Below, one piece after another: positions 1 through 8,065 of a stretch of DNA of 42,888 nt. A program made the translations under genes and the position numbers. The notes below the pieces were generated by a model. That model was not told the DNA's origin, did not search any database, and was given only the letters and a program-made list of their open reading frames with translations. Source of the DNA: Candidatus Moraniibacteriota bacterium. Lineage in GTDB: Bacteria > Patescibacteriota > Minisyncoccia > Moranbacterales > UBA1568. How positions within the stretch are numbered: position 1 is the first letter of the stretch; each line of letters starts with the position of its first letter. The stretch is taken from positions 1 to 42,888 of the forward strand of contig JAAXTX010000007.1 of NCBI GenBank assembly GCA_013336285.1. Reading direction: 5' to 3'.

Positions 1-2
1 TC

Positions 3-275
3 CGGATGCCGTTTTGCTCCCGGACCCGGTCGCTTTGGGAATTCACGCCGGATCGCCGCGCGCTTACGGTCAAGGAGCTTCGTGATCGCGATCCGCGCTA
101 TCTCCCGGAAGTCATGAATGGGAAATTCCGGTCGGTCATCATCATCTTCGACGACAAGGTCGCCTTCGTATCGTCCCTGAACACCCTGTCCGCGGTGCTT
201 ATCCATTCCGACGAGATACGACAGACCATGACCGCGCTTTTTGACGGACTCTGGACCCTGTCGAAAAAAAAATGA
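3..275 (+). CDS. C-terminal fragment of a TrmB-family transcriptional regulator (truncated by window edge)
   Basis: Reading frame is open to the left edge; C-terminus 'FDDKVAFVSSLNTLSAVLIHSDEIRQTMTALFDGLW' resembles TrmB regulator C-termini, as in the complete copies at 11936 and 16161. Confidence 0.55.
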   Translation, partial: RMPFCSRTRSLWEFTPDRRALTVKELRDRDPRYLPEVMNGKFRSVIIIFDDKVAFVSSLNTLSAVLIHSDEIRQTMTALFDGLWTLSKKK

Positions 276-324
276 CGGATACACTGCCGTCATGAGACGG
301 GGAAATGGTCACGAACAAATAAAA

Positions 325-348
325 AAGGGAGTCATTGATTCCCTTTCG
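325..348 (-). terminator. Intrinsic terminator of the HD-domain gene
   Basis: AAAGGGA...TCCCTTT stem followed on the minus strand by a T-run, just past the stop at 363. Confidence 0.7.
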
Positions 349-362
349 TTTCAAAACCTCGA

Positions 363-983
363 TCAGATCATGCCTCGTATTTCCTCGAAGAGACAGACCA
401 ATACATCGCTTTGGATCGAGTCGCGCGCGCTCTCCATGAACGCATCGAGATCCGCACCGTGCTGTAACCGGTAGACGGAAGCCTGAAAGGCCATCTCCAG
501 CTTGTCGATCTGGGCGACGAACTTCGCTTCCTTGGTCGTTTTCGCGTCGTATTCCTCCCACATATCGACATAGACCTCGCCGCCGGGATACGTTTCGAAT
601 ATCCGCTTCACGGAGTCCCGTTCGATGCGATATTTCTCTCCGTCGGATATGCCGTCGACCGGCGTGATATCCCCGCCATACACCTCGCCGAGTTCATGCA
701 GGACGATCATCCTGGCGACTTTCGAAAAATCGAGTCCGATCCCGAAACGGTCGATGATCAGGATGGCCAGGATCATCATGCCGAAACAGTGATCGGCCAC
801 GCTCTCGCAGTGCGCTTCGGAAACCCGGTTCTTGCGCAGCCATCCTCGCCGATACAGCTGTTTCAGGTGACCGATCTGAAAATACGCCTCGATGATCGGA
901 TCGACATTCCTCCCTTTCAGCAACGAGCCCGGGTTCATATTTTTGGCCACGTCGGCAAATCGCCCTTTCCCGTCATTTTGCAT
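363..983 (-). CDS. HD-domain phosphohydrolase (YfbR/HDDC2-like)
   Basis: HCESVADHCFGM ... VLHELGEVYGGDI motifs; ATG at 983 preceded by AAGGGAGG, so the ORF-track start at 1055 is probably too long. Confidence 0.75.
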   Translation of the reverse strand: MQNDGKGRFADVAKNMNPGSLLKGRNVDPIIEAYFQIGHLKQLYRRGWLRKNRVSEAHCESVADHCFGMMILAILIIDRFGIGLDFSKVARMIVLHELGEVYGGDITPVDGISDGEKYRIERDSVKRIFETYPGGEVYVDMWEEYDAKTTKEAKFVAQIDKLEMAFQASVYRLQHGADLDAFMESARDSIQSDVLVCLFEEIRGMI

Positions 984-1079
984 GCATCCTCCCTTTTTTT
1001 CATTATCCGCGTCCTTTCGAATGACCTCCTCAGGCGTTTGCCGAGTAAACGACATGTCCTCATCGGCACGGGAAGCGCT

Positions 1080-1961
1080 TCAAGGAACGAAGACTACCCG
1101 TACCGGAAGGTGATCGCTGAGCATGCGTGTTTTTTCCAGTCCGCCTTCCGACGGAACGATATCGTCGATCGACGACGATACGACCGACATGCCTCTCACA
1201 TACACGTTGTCGAATTCCTTGTTCAGGTATTCTCCCCTCTTCCCGGATTTCGCCTTGAGCGAGGTCTTGCCCTCGATCACATGCCTTCCGCCGAGCACCC
1301 GTTCAAACACGCCGTCCAGGTCGCGATGGCCGAGATTGAAATCCCCGACCAGGATCATCGGACGGCCCAGCAGTTCCTTCGGATTTTCTCCGATCGCGGC
1401 GACTTCGCGTCTCGGATCCTTCCCTTTCCTCCTCTCGTCGGGACAGAGATGGAAACTGACGACGTCGAACGTCTTGCCGCCGGCATGAAATGTCATGATG
1501 GCCGGCTCACGGTCCAATACGTCCCGTAAAGATACCGCCAGCCTGCAATCGCGTCGGTTAATCCATACCTTGCCCGTCTTGAACAAAAACGCGAACCGTT
1601 CCGTTCCCGGACCGATCGTCGGATCGCTCACGATATAATCCCATTTCGCTCCGGTACGGTTGAGTTCGTCGGACAATGCGGCCACGGCTTTGGCACCGGC
1701 ATCGCCGGTACTCACTTCCTGGAGCGCCACGATATCGTCATCACGCAGGATCCGTGCCATCGATACGAGCGTCTCGGCGCTCTTCGACTTGCCGAAATTG
1801 CAGGCATTCCAGGAAACGAGACTGAGACCGTTCGCGGAGCCCCGAGTCCGAACGACTCGGTCTTCCCGGGATACGCGCGATGAATTCACCCACCACATGG
1901 CCGAAAACACGGCAATCACGAGCAATAACACCGCAATGAACCAGCGTAACGGCTGTTTCAT
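1080..1961 (-). CDS. Endonuclease/exonuclease/phosphatase-family protein, membrane-anchored
   Basis: N-terminal TM segment; 'SWNACNFGKSK', 'DIVALQEVS', 'LVGDFNLG', 'LSDHLPV' EEP motifs; GGAGGG SD. Confidence 0.85.
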   Translation of the reverse strand: MKQPLRWFIAVLLLVIAVFSAMWWVNSSRVSREDRVVRTRGSANGLSLVSWNACNFGKSKSAETLVSMARILRDDDIVALQEVSTGDAGAKAVAALSDELNRTGAKWDYIVSDPTIGPGTERFAFLFKTGKVWINRRDCRLAVSLRDVLDREPAIMTFHAGGKTFDVVSFHLCPDERRKGKDPRREVAAIGENPKELLGRPMILVGDFNLGHRDLDGVFERVLGGRHVIEGKTSLKAKSGKRGEYLNKEFDNVYVRGMSVVSSSIDDIVPSEGGLEKTRMLSDHLPVRVVFVP

Positions 1962-2005
1962 GTACCCTCCTTTATTTTGATAGATTATTAGAGAACCAAG
2001 GACGA

Positions 2006-2034
2006 AAAATACGATATTCCGTAAAGCGTGTCAA
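2006..2034 (-). promoter_or_regulatory. Sigma70-type promoter for the EEP gene
   Basis: Minus strand TTGACA (2034-2029), 17-nt spacer, TATTTT (2011-2006). Confidence 0.65.
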
Positions 2035-2098
2035 GAATCGCCACGAAAAGGAATTTGAAAAACCGCCGTATGATTCTCGGAGGCCGTATGATAATAAT

Positions 2099-2125
2099 AA
2101 AGGCCTGCGATGCTTGCAGGCCTTT
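2099..2125 (-). terminator. Intrinsic terminator
   Basis: Perfect AAAGGCCTGC/GCAGGCCTTT stem downstream of the 2137-2577 gene. Confidence 0.75.
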
Positions 2126-2136
2126 CACGTTCAATT

Positions 2137-2577
2137 TCAATTCCTTTTCTCTTCGAGAGGGTTGTTCCTGTACACGGGATGACCGGAAACGTTCTCGAAC
2201 GTAAAGGTCCGTTCGTTTTCATACGGAAATCGTTCCGCCTTTCCGCCTGAGAGCATTGTCGGAACCCCGTTGGCGATCCTGAGACCGAAACTTCGTACCG
2301 CTTTCTCGACATACGACCGTTCCTTGATAGGAATACTGATGAGGGCCCATACGATGTCCTCCCACCTGATAATCCTCATGAGGAAAAGATCGTTTCGACG
2401 CGTATCCGGCTTGTAGTATTCATGCTCCACGAACTCGAGAAGTTCCCGTACGCCGGGACGTGGCGGCGATATCATTCCCACGTAATGCACGAAGCTTTCG
2501 TCTTTCATGAATTCCCGCAACTCCTCCGCCGTTTCGGAAAATTCCTCTCCGAAATCATTATCTCTCGACATAGACAC
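2137..2577 (-). CDS. Hypothetical protein (146 aa)
   Basis: ORF followed by an intrinsic terminator; no family recognised. Confidence 0.6.
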   Translation of the reverse strand: MSMSRDNDFGEEFSETAEELREFMKDESFVHYVGMISPPRPGVRELLEFVEHEYYKPDTRRNDLFLMRIIRWEDIVWALISIPIKERSYVEKAVRSFGLRIANGVPTMLSGGKAERFPYENERTFTFENVSGHPVYRNNPLEEKRN

Positions 2578-2714
2578 CGCCTTTTTTTGGAATTGTTACC
2601 GATATGACTGTTGTTGAAGAACGATCATCGACTGCAAACGTAGCATTTATTGGCGGCAGTGTCCATACGCGCCCCATAAAAATTCCCCCGGGCCCGATGA
2701 CCCGGAGGAACGTT

Positions 2715-4391
2715 TCAATCCGACCGCCTTTTCAGGTGCCGGTTCACGGCGGACAAGGTCGCGAGAAACGCGGCATAGGTCGCGTCCGTATCGATGCCCA
2801 CACCCCAGACATGATCGTGTCCGGACACCTGGACCGCTACGTACGCGACGGCTTTCGAGTCGGATCCGGTTCCCATCGAGCATTCCTCATAAGAAGCGAC
2901 AGCGAAGACCTCCTTCCGGCCGCGGTTGATCGCATGCATGAAGGCGTCGATGGGGCCGTTTCCGGATCCCACGACGATATCCCGTTTTCCTTTGACCTTG
3001 ATTTTCATGACCAGGATTTTATTGTCTTCCGAAATAAGCGACCGGTAGGTGAGAAGCCTGACCGGCGACACCCGGTCGAGATATTCTCGATCGAAGAGTG
3101 CGCCGACCTCGTCTTCCGACACTTCCCTGCCGACTGATTCCGAATACCGCTGGACCACGGCGCTGAAATCCGTGATGAGTCCGCGGGGCGGTTCGATATC
3201 CCGTACCCGTCTCAGGACATGCGCGATTCCTCCCTTCCCGGATTGACTGTTGATGCGAACGAACCGCACCTCACGCCCGATATCGCGCGGGTCGATCGGC
3301 AGGTATGGGACATCCCATATGCCGTCCGTACGGTGCTCCTGATGCCTCAGTCCCTTGTCGATGGCATCCTGATGAGATCCGGAAAACGCGGTATATGCCA
3401 GTTCGCCGGCATACGGCTGCCTCCGAGGGACTGCCATTCCCGTGCAGCGTTCATACGTGCGTACCACCCCCGGAAGATCCGAAAAATCAAGACCCGCATC
3501 CACGCCCTGGCTCATGAGATTGAGCGCCAGTGTGACGAGGTCGACGTTCCCCGTCCGCTCCCCGTTTCCGAAAAGCGTCCCCTCGACCCGATGGGCTCCC
3601 GCGAGGCACGCCTGTTCCGCCGCGGCGATGCCGGTCCCGCGATCATTGTGCGGATGGACGCTCACGGTGACCGACTCCGTCACGGACAGCCTCCGTATCA
3701 TCCACTCGACCATGTCGGCATACGCGTTCGGCGTACAGACTTCCACGGTCGCCGGCAGATTGACGATGACCGGACGAAGGACACCCCCGGCCCGCCACGC
3801 CTTGATGGCCGCTTCACAGGCATCGGCGGCGAAGTCGGGTTCGGTCTGCGTGAAACTCTCCGGGCAAAACTCGAGTATCCACTGCGTTTCCGGTTGCGCT
3901 TCGGCAAGCTCGCGGACGAGTCCCACATACCGGGTCGCCAGATCCACGATCCCATCACGGTCACGGCGCAACACGACTTCACGTTGCGTCTTCGAGGTCG
4001 AGACGTACAGATGCACGATGACGCGCTTCGCGCCACGGACCGCGTCGAACGTCTTTCTGATAAGGTCCTCGCGGGCCTGCGTCAGCACCTGAATCGTCAC
4101 ATCGTCGGGAACGGCACGATTCTCGATCAACGAGCGGATGAAATCGAACTCGATCTTCGAGGCCGCGGGGAAACCGACCTCGATTTCCTTGAACCCGATT
4201 TTGACCAGCAGATCGAACATGGCCCGTTTCTCCTCGGCACCCATCGGTTCTGCCAGCGCCTGGTTCCCGTCCCGCAGGTCGACACTGCACCAACGCGGCG
4301 CATGCGTCACCACGCGATCCGGCCACGTCCGATCCGGAAGATTAACCGCCGCGAAGGGCCGATAGCGTCGAAAAGGCATTCCTGTTTTCAT
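2715..4391 (-). CDS. leuA: 2-isopropylmalate synthase
   Basis: 558 aa; 'WCSVDLRDGNQAL', 'VHPHNDRGTG', 'EGTLFGNGERTGNVDLVTLALN', C-terminal regulatory domain 'GNGPIDAFMHAI'. Confidence 0.96.
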   Translation of the reverse strand: MKTGMPFRRYRPFAAVNLPDRTWPDRVVTHAPRWCSVDLRDGNQALAEPMGAEEKRAMFDLLVKIGFKEIEVGFPAASKIEFDFIRSLIENRAVPDDVTIQVLTQAREDLIRKTFDAVRGAKRVIVHLYVSTSKTQREVVLRRDRDGIVDLATRYVGLVRELAEAQPETQWILEFCPESFTQTEPDFAADACEAAIKAWRAGGVLRPVIVNLPATVEVCTPNAYADMVEWMIRRLSVTESVTVSVHPHNDRGTGIAAAEQACLAGAHRVEGTLFGNGERTGNVDLVTLALNLMSQGVDAGLDFSDLPGVVRTYERCTGMAVPRRQPYAGELAYTAFSGSHQDAIDKGLRHQEHRTDGIWDVPYLPIDPRDIGREVRFVRINSQSGKGGIAHVLRRVRDIEPPRGLITDFSAVVQRYSESVGREVSEDEVGALFDREYLDRVSPVRLLTYRSLISEDNKILVMKIKVKGKRDIVVGSGNGPIDAFMHAINRGRKEVFAVASYEECSMGTGSDSKAVAYVAVQVSGHDHVWGVGIDTDATYAAFLATLSAVNRHLKRRSD

Positions 4392-4450
4392 GATTCACTC
4401 CTTTTGTCTGTCCGCACGGAAGTGCGGGGTTATCGAAAGCACTGCGTTGT

Positions 4451-4490
4451 AAAAAAAACAAAGACCCCTCACGTTTCAGTGAAGGGTCTT
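4451..4490 (-). terminator. Leucine attenuator terminator (3:4 hairpin) upstream of leuA
   Basis: Minus strand AAGACCCTTCAC-TGAAAC-GTGAGGGGTCTT then TGTTTTTTTT, between the leader peptide and leuA. Confidence 0.85.
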
Positions 4491-4516
4491 CGTGTATCCG
4501 GAACGATCGTCGATTT

Positions 4517-4594
4517 CTAGATACAGGCAGAGCCTCCACCATGGGTGGGGATCAGGAGGCTCAGAAGAATGCTGTAGCTAAGAGGATATGTCAT
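4517..4594 (-). CDS. Leucine leader peptide MTYPLSYSILLSLLIPTHGGGSACI (25 aa), not in the ORF track
   Basis: ATG ACA TAT CCT CTT AGC TAC AGC ATT CTT CTG AGC CTC CTG ATC ... ATC TAG; 5 Leu in 25 codons, ending shortly before the attenuator terminator. Confidence 0.85.
   Translation of the reverse strand: MTYPLSYSILLSLLIPTHGGGSACI
4530..4562 (-). promoter_or_regulatory. 1:2 pause hairpin of the leu attenuator
   Basis: GAGCCTCC...GGAGGCTC perfect 8-bp stem whose 5' arm overlaps the Leu codon run. Confidence 0.8.
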
Positions 4595-4604
4595 ATGTGC
4601 GTCG

Positions 4605-4633
4605 ATTGTACCCGAAACGAATCCTCGCGTCAA
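4605..4633 (-). promoter_or_regulatory. Sigma70-type promoter of the leu leader/leuA
   Basis: TTGACG (4633-4628), 17-nt spacer, TACAAT (4610-4605), 10 nt before the leader ATG. Confidence 0.8.
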
Positions 4634-4725
4634 TACCGAAACGCCGGCACAGCGAACGTGCGCAAGGAAAACCCACCTGAACGGACATCCGTAGGCGGGT
4701 TATGTTTTTGAAGAAAGGCATTTCA

Positions 4726-5184
4726 TCACGGATAGTTCATGTAGAAAATACATCGTTTCTCCATGAAGTCTCTTGAGAGTCTGGACATCACACTCTCCAG
4801 ATGACAGTTATAGCGGGTTTTCACCTCACCGTCGGGAGTCTCGTCGAAATGTCGTTTCACTTGATTCTCGAGCAGTTCCCGCGCCATCGAAGAAAGGTCC
4901 CCCATGACCTTTTCATACTCGGAGGCCGAGTACGTTTCCCCTCTCTTATTGAGCGTCTGACCCCAATGATCGAAGATCACGAGTATGACCTTCTTCTCTT
5001 CATACTCATCTTCGGGCGTCAGGATCAAGCCGAATGCCCTGCTCTTTTCGAGTTCCTCGTTGATGACGTCTATGACGTACCGTATCTGCGTTTCGGCCAG
5101 ACGGTTGAATCCGGGAAGAAATTTCTCGTATTCCTCTTGCTTCGGAAAGATCCTTTCCATCAGCGCCACGAATATTTTTTTCAT
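4726..5184 (-). CDS. Hypothetical protein, orphan family A (paralog of 10874-11329)
   Basis: Shares 'QIRYV(I/L)DVI', 'EDEY.EK', 'IFDH.GQ(T/S)LN', 'FDETP(D/E)G', 'ESVMSRLSRDF' with the 151-aa copy; GGAGG SD. Confidence 0.75.
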   Translation of the reverse strand: MKKIFVALMERIFPKQEEYEKFLPGFNRLAETQIRYVIDVINEELEKSRAFGLILTPEDEYEEKKVILVIFDHWGQTLNKRGETYSASEYEKVMGDLSSMARELLENQVKRHFDETPDGEVKTRYNCHLESVMSRLSRDFMEKRCIFYMNYP

Positions 5185-5196
5185 GATCCTCCTTTT

Positions 5197-5210
5197 CCTG
5201 TCGTAACAGG
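5197..5210 (-). promoter_or_regulatory. 5'UTR hairpin CCTGT-TACG-ACAGG (UACG tetraloop) next to the SD
   Basis: Minus strand CCTGTTACGACAGGaaaaGGAGGatcATG. Confidence 0.6.
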
Positions 5211-5249
5211 AATTAATATCCGATTGGTAAGCAACGTTTGTATGACGAG

Positions 5250-5278
5250 TTTATATCACAAGATACTTCATCTGTCAA
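5250..5278 (-). promoter_or_regulatory. Sigma70-type promoter of orphan family A gene
   Basis: TTGACA (5278-5273), 17 nt, TATAAA (5255-5250). Confidence 0.75.
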
Positions 5279-5343
5279 CTATGAAACGTGTAAGCGTAAA
5301 AGGAAAACCTACCGAAGCAGGTTTCCTGCCGGTAGGCTTGAAT

Positions 5344-5844
5344 TCAGAGCAGATCGATCGTAGAAAACTTCCCATGATCACCGATGCGACCGCTTCCGAT
5401 TTTGTTGAGCGGTACTTGTTTCCCGGTCTCGGCATCGAAACCGAAATGAAACGTCACCGATGGCCCGACGAGCACTCGTATCGGACCGGATAACCGTATC
5501 CGCGAGAGTTCCGCTTTCGATCCGGCGACGATCCATCCGACGTACCAATCCCTTCCGGATACCGGTTCGATGACGATATAGTCGCGCCATCCGCCGAAAA
5601 TTGGCATATGGGAAAGGATGGGATGATCGCCTTTCAGGGCATCCGGATTCGCGGCGGATCGTATCATCAGATCCCGCCTGAGATCGAGAGTCCCGTTGCC
5701 GATGATCCTGTTCACGTTCCAACTTCTCGTCCGCTGCGGCGATTCCCGGAACGTTCCGGATACGAGATAGACCAGGGGCGCCGTCAGGAGTTCCCCCGCT
5801 CTTCGCGCCCAGCCGAGCGGAGACACCGTTATCCTTAGTGACAT
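5344..5844 (-). CDS. Hypothetical protein, orphan family B (paralog of 22150-22647)
   Basis: Shares 'YLVSGTFRESPQ', 'FGGWRDY(I/V)V', 'IPLSGP/IRLSGP', 'GRIGD.G(K/E)FS' with the 165-aa copy; AGGAGG SD. Confidence 0.75.
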   Translation of the reverse strand: MSLRITVSPLGWARRAGELLTAPLVYLVSGTFRESPQRTRSWNVNRIIGNGTLDLRRDLMIRSAANPDALKGDHPILSHMPIFGGWRDYIVIEPVSGRDWYVGWIVAGSKAELSRIRLSGPIRVLVGPSVTFHFGFDAETGKQVPLNKIGSGRIGDHGKFSTIDLL

Positions 5845-5885
5845 GTAAACCTCCTCTACGTTATGCGTTTATAAAACAACACGCG

Positions 5886-5914
5886 ATACTATCGTATACC
5901 GTACCATCCGTCAA
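5886..5914 (-). promoter_or_regulatory. Sigma70-type promoter of orphan family B gene
   Basis: TTGACG, 17 nt, TAGTAT on the minus strand. Confidence 0.6.
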
Positions 5915-5954
5915 TGACATGACGCCTCCATCGAATCCGTGGCATTCAAAAAAA

Positions 5955-5974
5955 GCAGCCTTGGTTCAGGCTGC
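5955..5974 (-). terminator. Intrinsic terminator after the pspC-like gene
   Basis: GCAGCC/GGCTGC stem with minus-strand T-run. Confidence 0.65.
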
Positions 5975-5995
5975 ATAACTGTTCGATACTACCCG

Positions 5996-6226
5996 TCACT
6001 GCGACTGCGTCACCGCGTCATAATCGTCCGGGACCGTTTCCCACTGCGGCATGAACATCCAGAGCACGAGATAGAGCATGACTCCGAAGCCGTACAGACA
6101 AACAGCGAGTACGAGTGTTACTCTCAGTATCCACGCCGGCACGCCGAAGCAATACGCGGCCCCGGCACACACGCCTCCCAGGAAATTCTTTCCGTCGCCG
6201 ACCACTCTTTTCAAATCACGGTCCAT
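5996..6226 (-). CDS. PspC-domain membrane protein (76 aa)
   Basis: 'NFLGGVCAGAAYCFGVPAWILRVTLVLAVCLYGFGVMLYLVLWMFMP' is PspC-like; ATG at 6226 has AGGAGG, and the longer ORF start lies upstream of the promoter. Confidence 0.88.
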   Translation of the reverse strand: MDRDLKRVVGDGKNFLGGVCAGAAYCFGVPAWILRVTLVLAVCLYGFGVMLYLVLWMFMPQWETVPDDYDAVTQSQ

Positions 6227-6326
6227 GTATCCTCCTGTTTTATCGTTTATTTTGCAATCGAGCGTCGCCACTACCGTCCATATCTCCGAACATCGCCAGT
6301 ATATTTCGTTTAAAGGACGGTCGGTC

Positions 6327-6355
6327 ATGATATTCCACGTTGCGCCATCCGTCAA
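6327..6355 (-). promoter_or_regulatory. Sigma70-type promoter of the pspC-like gene
   Basis: TTGACG, 17 nt, TATCAT on the minus strand. Confidence 0.6.
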
Positions 6356-6432
6356 TGGTCCGCACAAGAGCGCATCATCCGTATCACGCTCGGATCCGAT
6401 TTCGGATCATCCGCGGCATGTGGCATATAAAA

Positions 6433-6456
6433 AAGCCGATCACGAATGATCGGCTT
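6433..6456 (-). terminator. Intrinsic terminator
   Basis: Perfect AAGCCGATCA/TGATCGGCTT stem with T-run. Confidence 0.8.
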
Positions 6457-6479
6457 CGCCCTTCATGTTCGTTCATGCC

Positions 6480-6821
6480 TCATTCGGGCAGATAGTGGAA
6501 TCTGCCTCCAGGATGCCTTTGCGCGAAATAGAAGAACGCGCGTCCTTTCTCCGTATCTTCCGGCTTGAAGCAGACGACGTCGTACGAGGCATGCCGGTCG
6601 GTGAATTCGATGCCTCCGATCAGATACCGTTTCGCGAGCTCGACAAGATGCGGTTTCGCCTCCGGCGTGACAGCCCTTCCGAAGAACGTTGTTATCAAAG
6701 CCTTCAACATCACTCCGAGTTCGACGGGAAGCGTCCCGTTTTTTTCGAGCTCGTCGATCTCGTACCAATAACGGCCCATCGTGAGCCGTACCGGTGGAAC
6801 AGCGTCGCGTATTCCTGTCAT
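6480..6821 (-). CDS. Hypothetical protein (113 aa)
   Basis: SD AAAGGAG before the ATG, terminator downstream; no family recognised. Confidence 0.6.
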   Translation of the reverse strand: MTGIRDAVPPVRLTMGRYWYEIDELEKNGTLPVELGVMLKALITTFFGRAVTPEAKPHLVELAKRYLIGGIEFTDRHASYDVVCFKPEDTEKGRAFFYFAQRHPGGRFHYLPE

Positions 6822-6899
6822 ACCATTCTCCTTTGCGTTTTGTTTTTGAAGATTTTCCGGTCCGTTGAAATCGTTCAGCGGTCGAATATTTCTTTGTTC

Positions 6900-7790
6900 C
6901 TAAAGGTTCAGGATAGCCCGCGCATTCCGGAACAGGATCATATCCTTTTCCGAGGACGTTATCGGGAGGCGGTCGATGAAGTCGACCGAATCCGCGTACG
7001 ACTGGACGGGAAAATCACTCCCGAACAACACCCGTTCCATCCCGTTTCGGACACGGAGCATCTCCGATATCTCGGCAACTACCCGTTCCTTCACGCGCGG
7101 ATTGTCCTCTTCGGGCCAACCGGTCCTGATCTGTCCCGACGTATCCGTATAAACGTTACGGCACCGCATCATGACGGACCGCAGTTCATCGAAGAACGGG
7201 TTGCCGAGATGTGCGATGACGAACACCACGTCCGGAAACGCGCGCGCGGCGGCAAGCACCCGCTTCGGCGCGGTCAGGAACTCATCCCGTTCCAACGGGC
7301 ACTTCGCGTATCCGCACCGGTATGATCCCTCGCGACGGTCATGCTCGGTCCGTCCGCAGCACGGCTGGAGATCCCCTCCGTGAATCATCACGGGAGCCGC
7401 ATGCGCCCTCGCGATCTCGTATAACGGATACACCGACCGGTCGGAAGGTGAGAACTCCTGATATCCGGGATAGAGTTTGATTCCGGATATGTCCCCTGCC
7501 CGTAACGACGATTCGAGTCCGTCGAACTCGTTTTCCAATTCCGTTTTCGACAACGTCATGTCCACCGTTCCGAATACGGAAAAGAACGGATCCCTTCCGG
7601 TGAGTTCCAGTATGGAACGCGCCGACATACCGCTGCGCTTGTACGGAAAACTTGTCGCGAGCGCTATCACATGCGTTACCCCTGACGCTTCAGCCCGCTC
7701 CCTGAGCACGGCCGGCATCGCACTCGATACATGCAGTCCCTCGAGCGGCCGTGCCGTCACATGGGCGTGCATATCGATGATTCCGTTCAT
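6900..7790 (-). CDS. Amidohydrolase-family (TIM-barrel) metal-dependent hydrolase
   Basis: 'IDMHAHV', 'GIKLYPGYQEF', 'PVMIHGGD', 'VVFVIAHLGNP', 'RVLFGSDFPV' motifs; start set at MNGIID. Confidence 0.85.
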   Translation of the reverse strand: MNGIIDMHAHVTARPLEGLHVSSAMPAVLRERAEASGVTHVIALATSFPYKRSGMSARSILELTGRDPFFSVFGTVDMTLSKTELENEFDGLESSLRAGDISGIKLYPGYQEFSPSDRSVYPLYEIARAHAAPVMIHGGDLQPCCGRTEHDRREGSYRCGYAKCPLERDEFLTAPKRVLAAARAFPDVVFVIAHLGNPFFDELRSVMMRCRNVYTDTSGQIRTGWPEEDNPRVKERVVAEISEMLRVRNGMERVLFGSDFPVQSYADSVDFIDRLPITSSEKDMILFRNARAILNL

Positions 7791-7870
7791 GGTCGTACCC
7801 CTTTTCAGATTTGTTTTCAAAAATTGTGATCACGTATCCCGGACCCGCATCGGTCTCGGGCGGATTTCTT

Positions 7871-7896
7871 GTTAAATGACAGTGCTGTTTTTTAAC
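7871..7896. promoter_or_regulatory. Imperfect palindrome overlapping the amidohydrolase promoter (operator candidate)
   Basis: GTTAAATGACAG-TG-CTGTTTTTTAAC, 10/12 paired positions; overlaps -10 of TTGACA(7917-7912)-17-TAAAAA. Confidence 0.5.
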
Positions 7897-7936
7897 ATCA
7901 TATATAGGATATGTCAACTACATAATCCGGCTACGG

Positions 7937-7957
7937 ATTCGGTCAGGCTGACCGAAT
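7937..7957. promoter_or_regulatory. Perfect operator-like palindrome upstream of the SPFH gene promoter
   Basis: ATTCGGTCAG-G-CTGACCGAAT, ending 3 nt before the -35. Confidence 0.65.
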
Positions 7958-7960
7958 TAC

Positions 7961-7989
7961 TTGACAGAATCAGAAATGTATCCTATAAA
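7961..7989 (+). promoter_or_regulatory. Sigma70-type promoter of the SPFH gene
   Basis: TTGACA (7961-7966), 17 nt, TATAAA (7984-7989). Confidence 0.75.
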
Positions 7990-8065
7990 TCGAAACATTC
8001 TGACATAGTGCCGGAATGTCGTCGCAAGACGGGATGTTCGTTAATATACATAAAAGGAGAGAGTA

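Noticed and set aside
696-1529. 277-aa plus ORF
   Set aside because: Antisense of the HD and EEP genes
3219-4520. 433-aa plus ORF
   Set aside because: Antisense shadow of leuA and its leader
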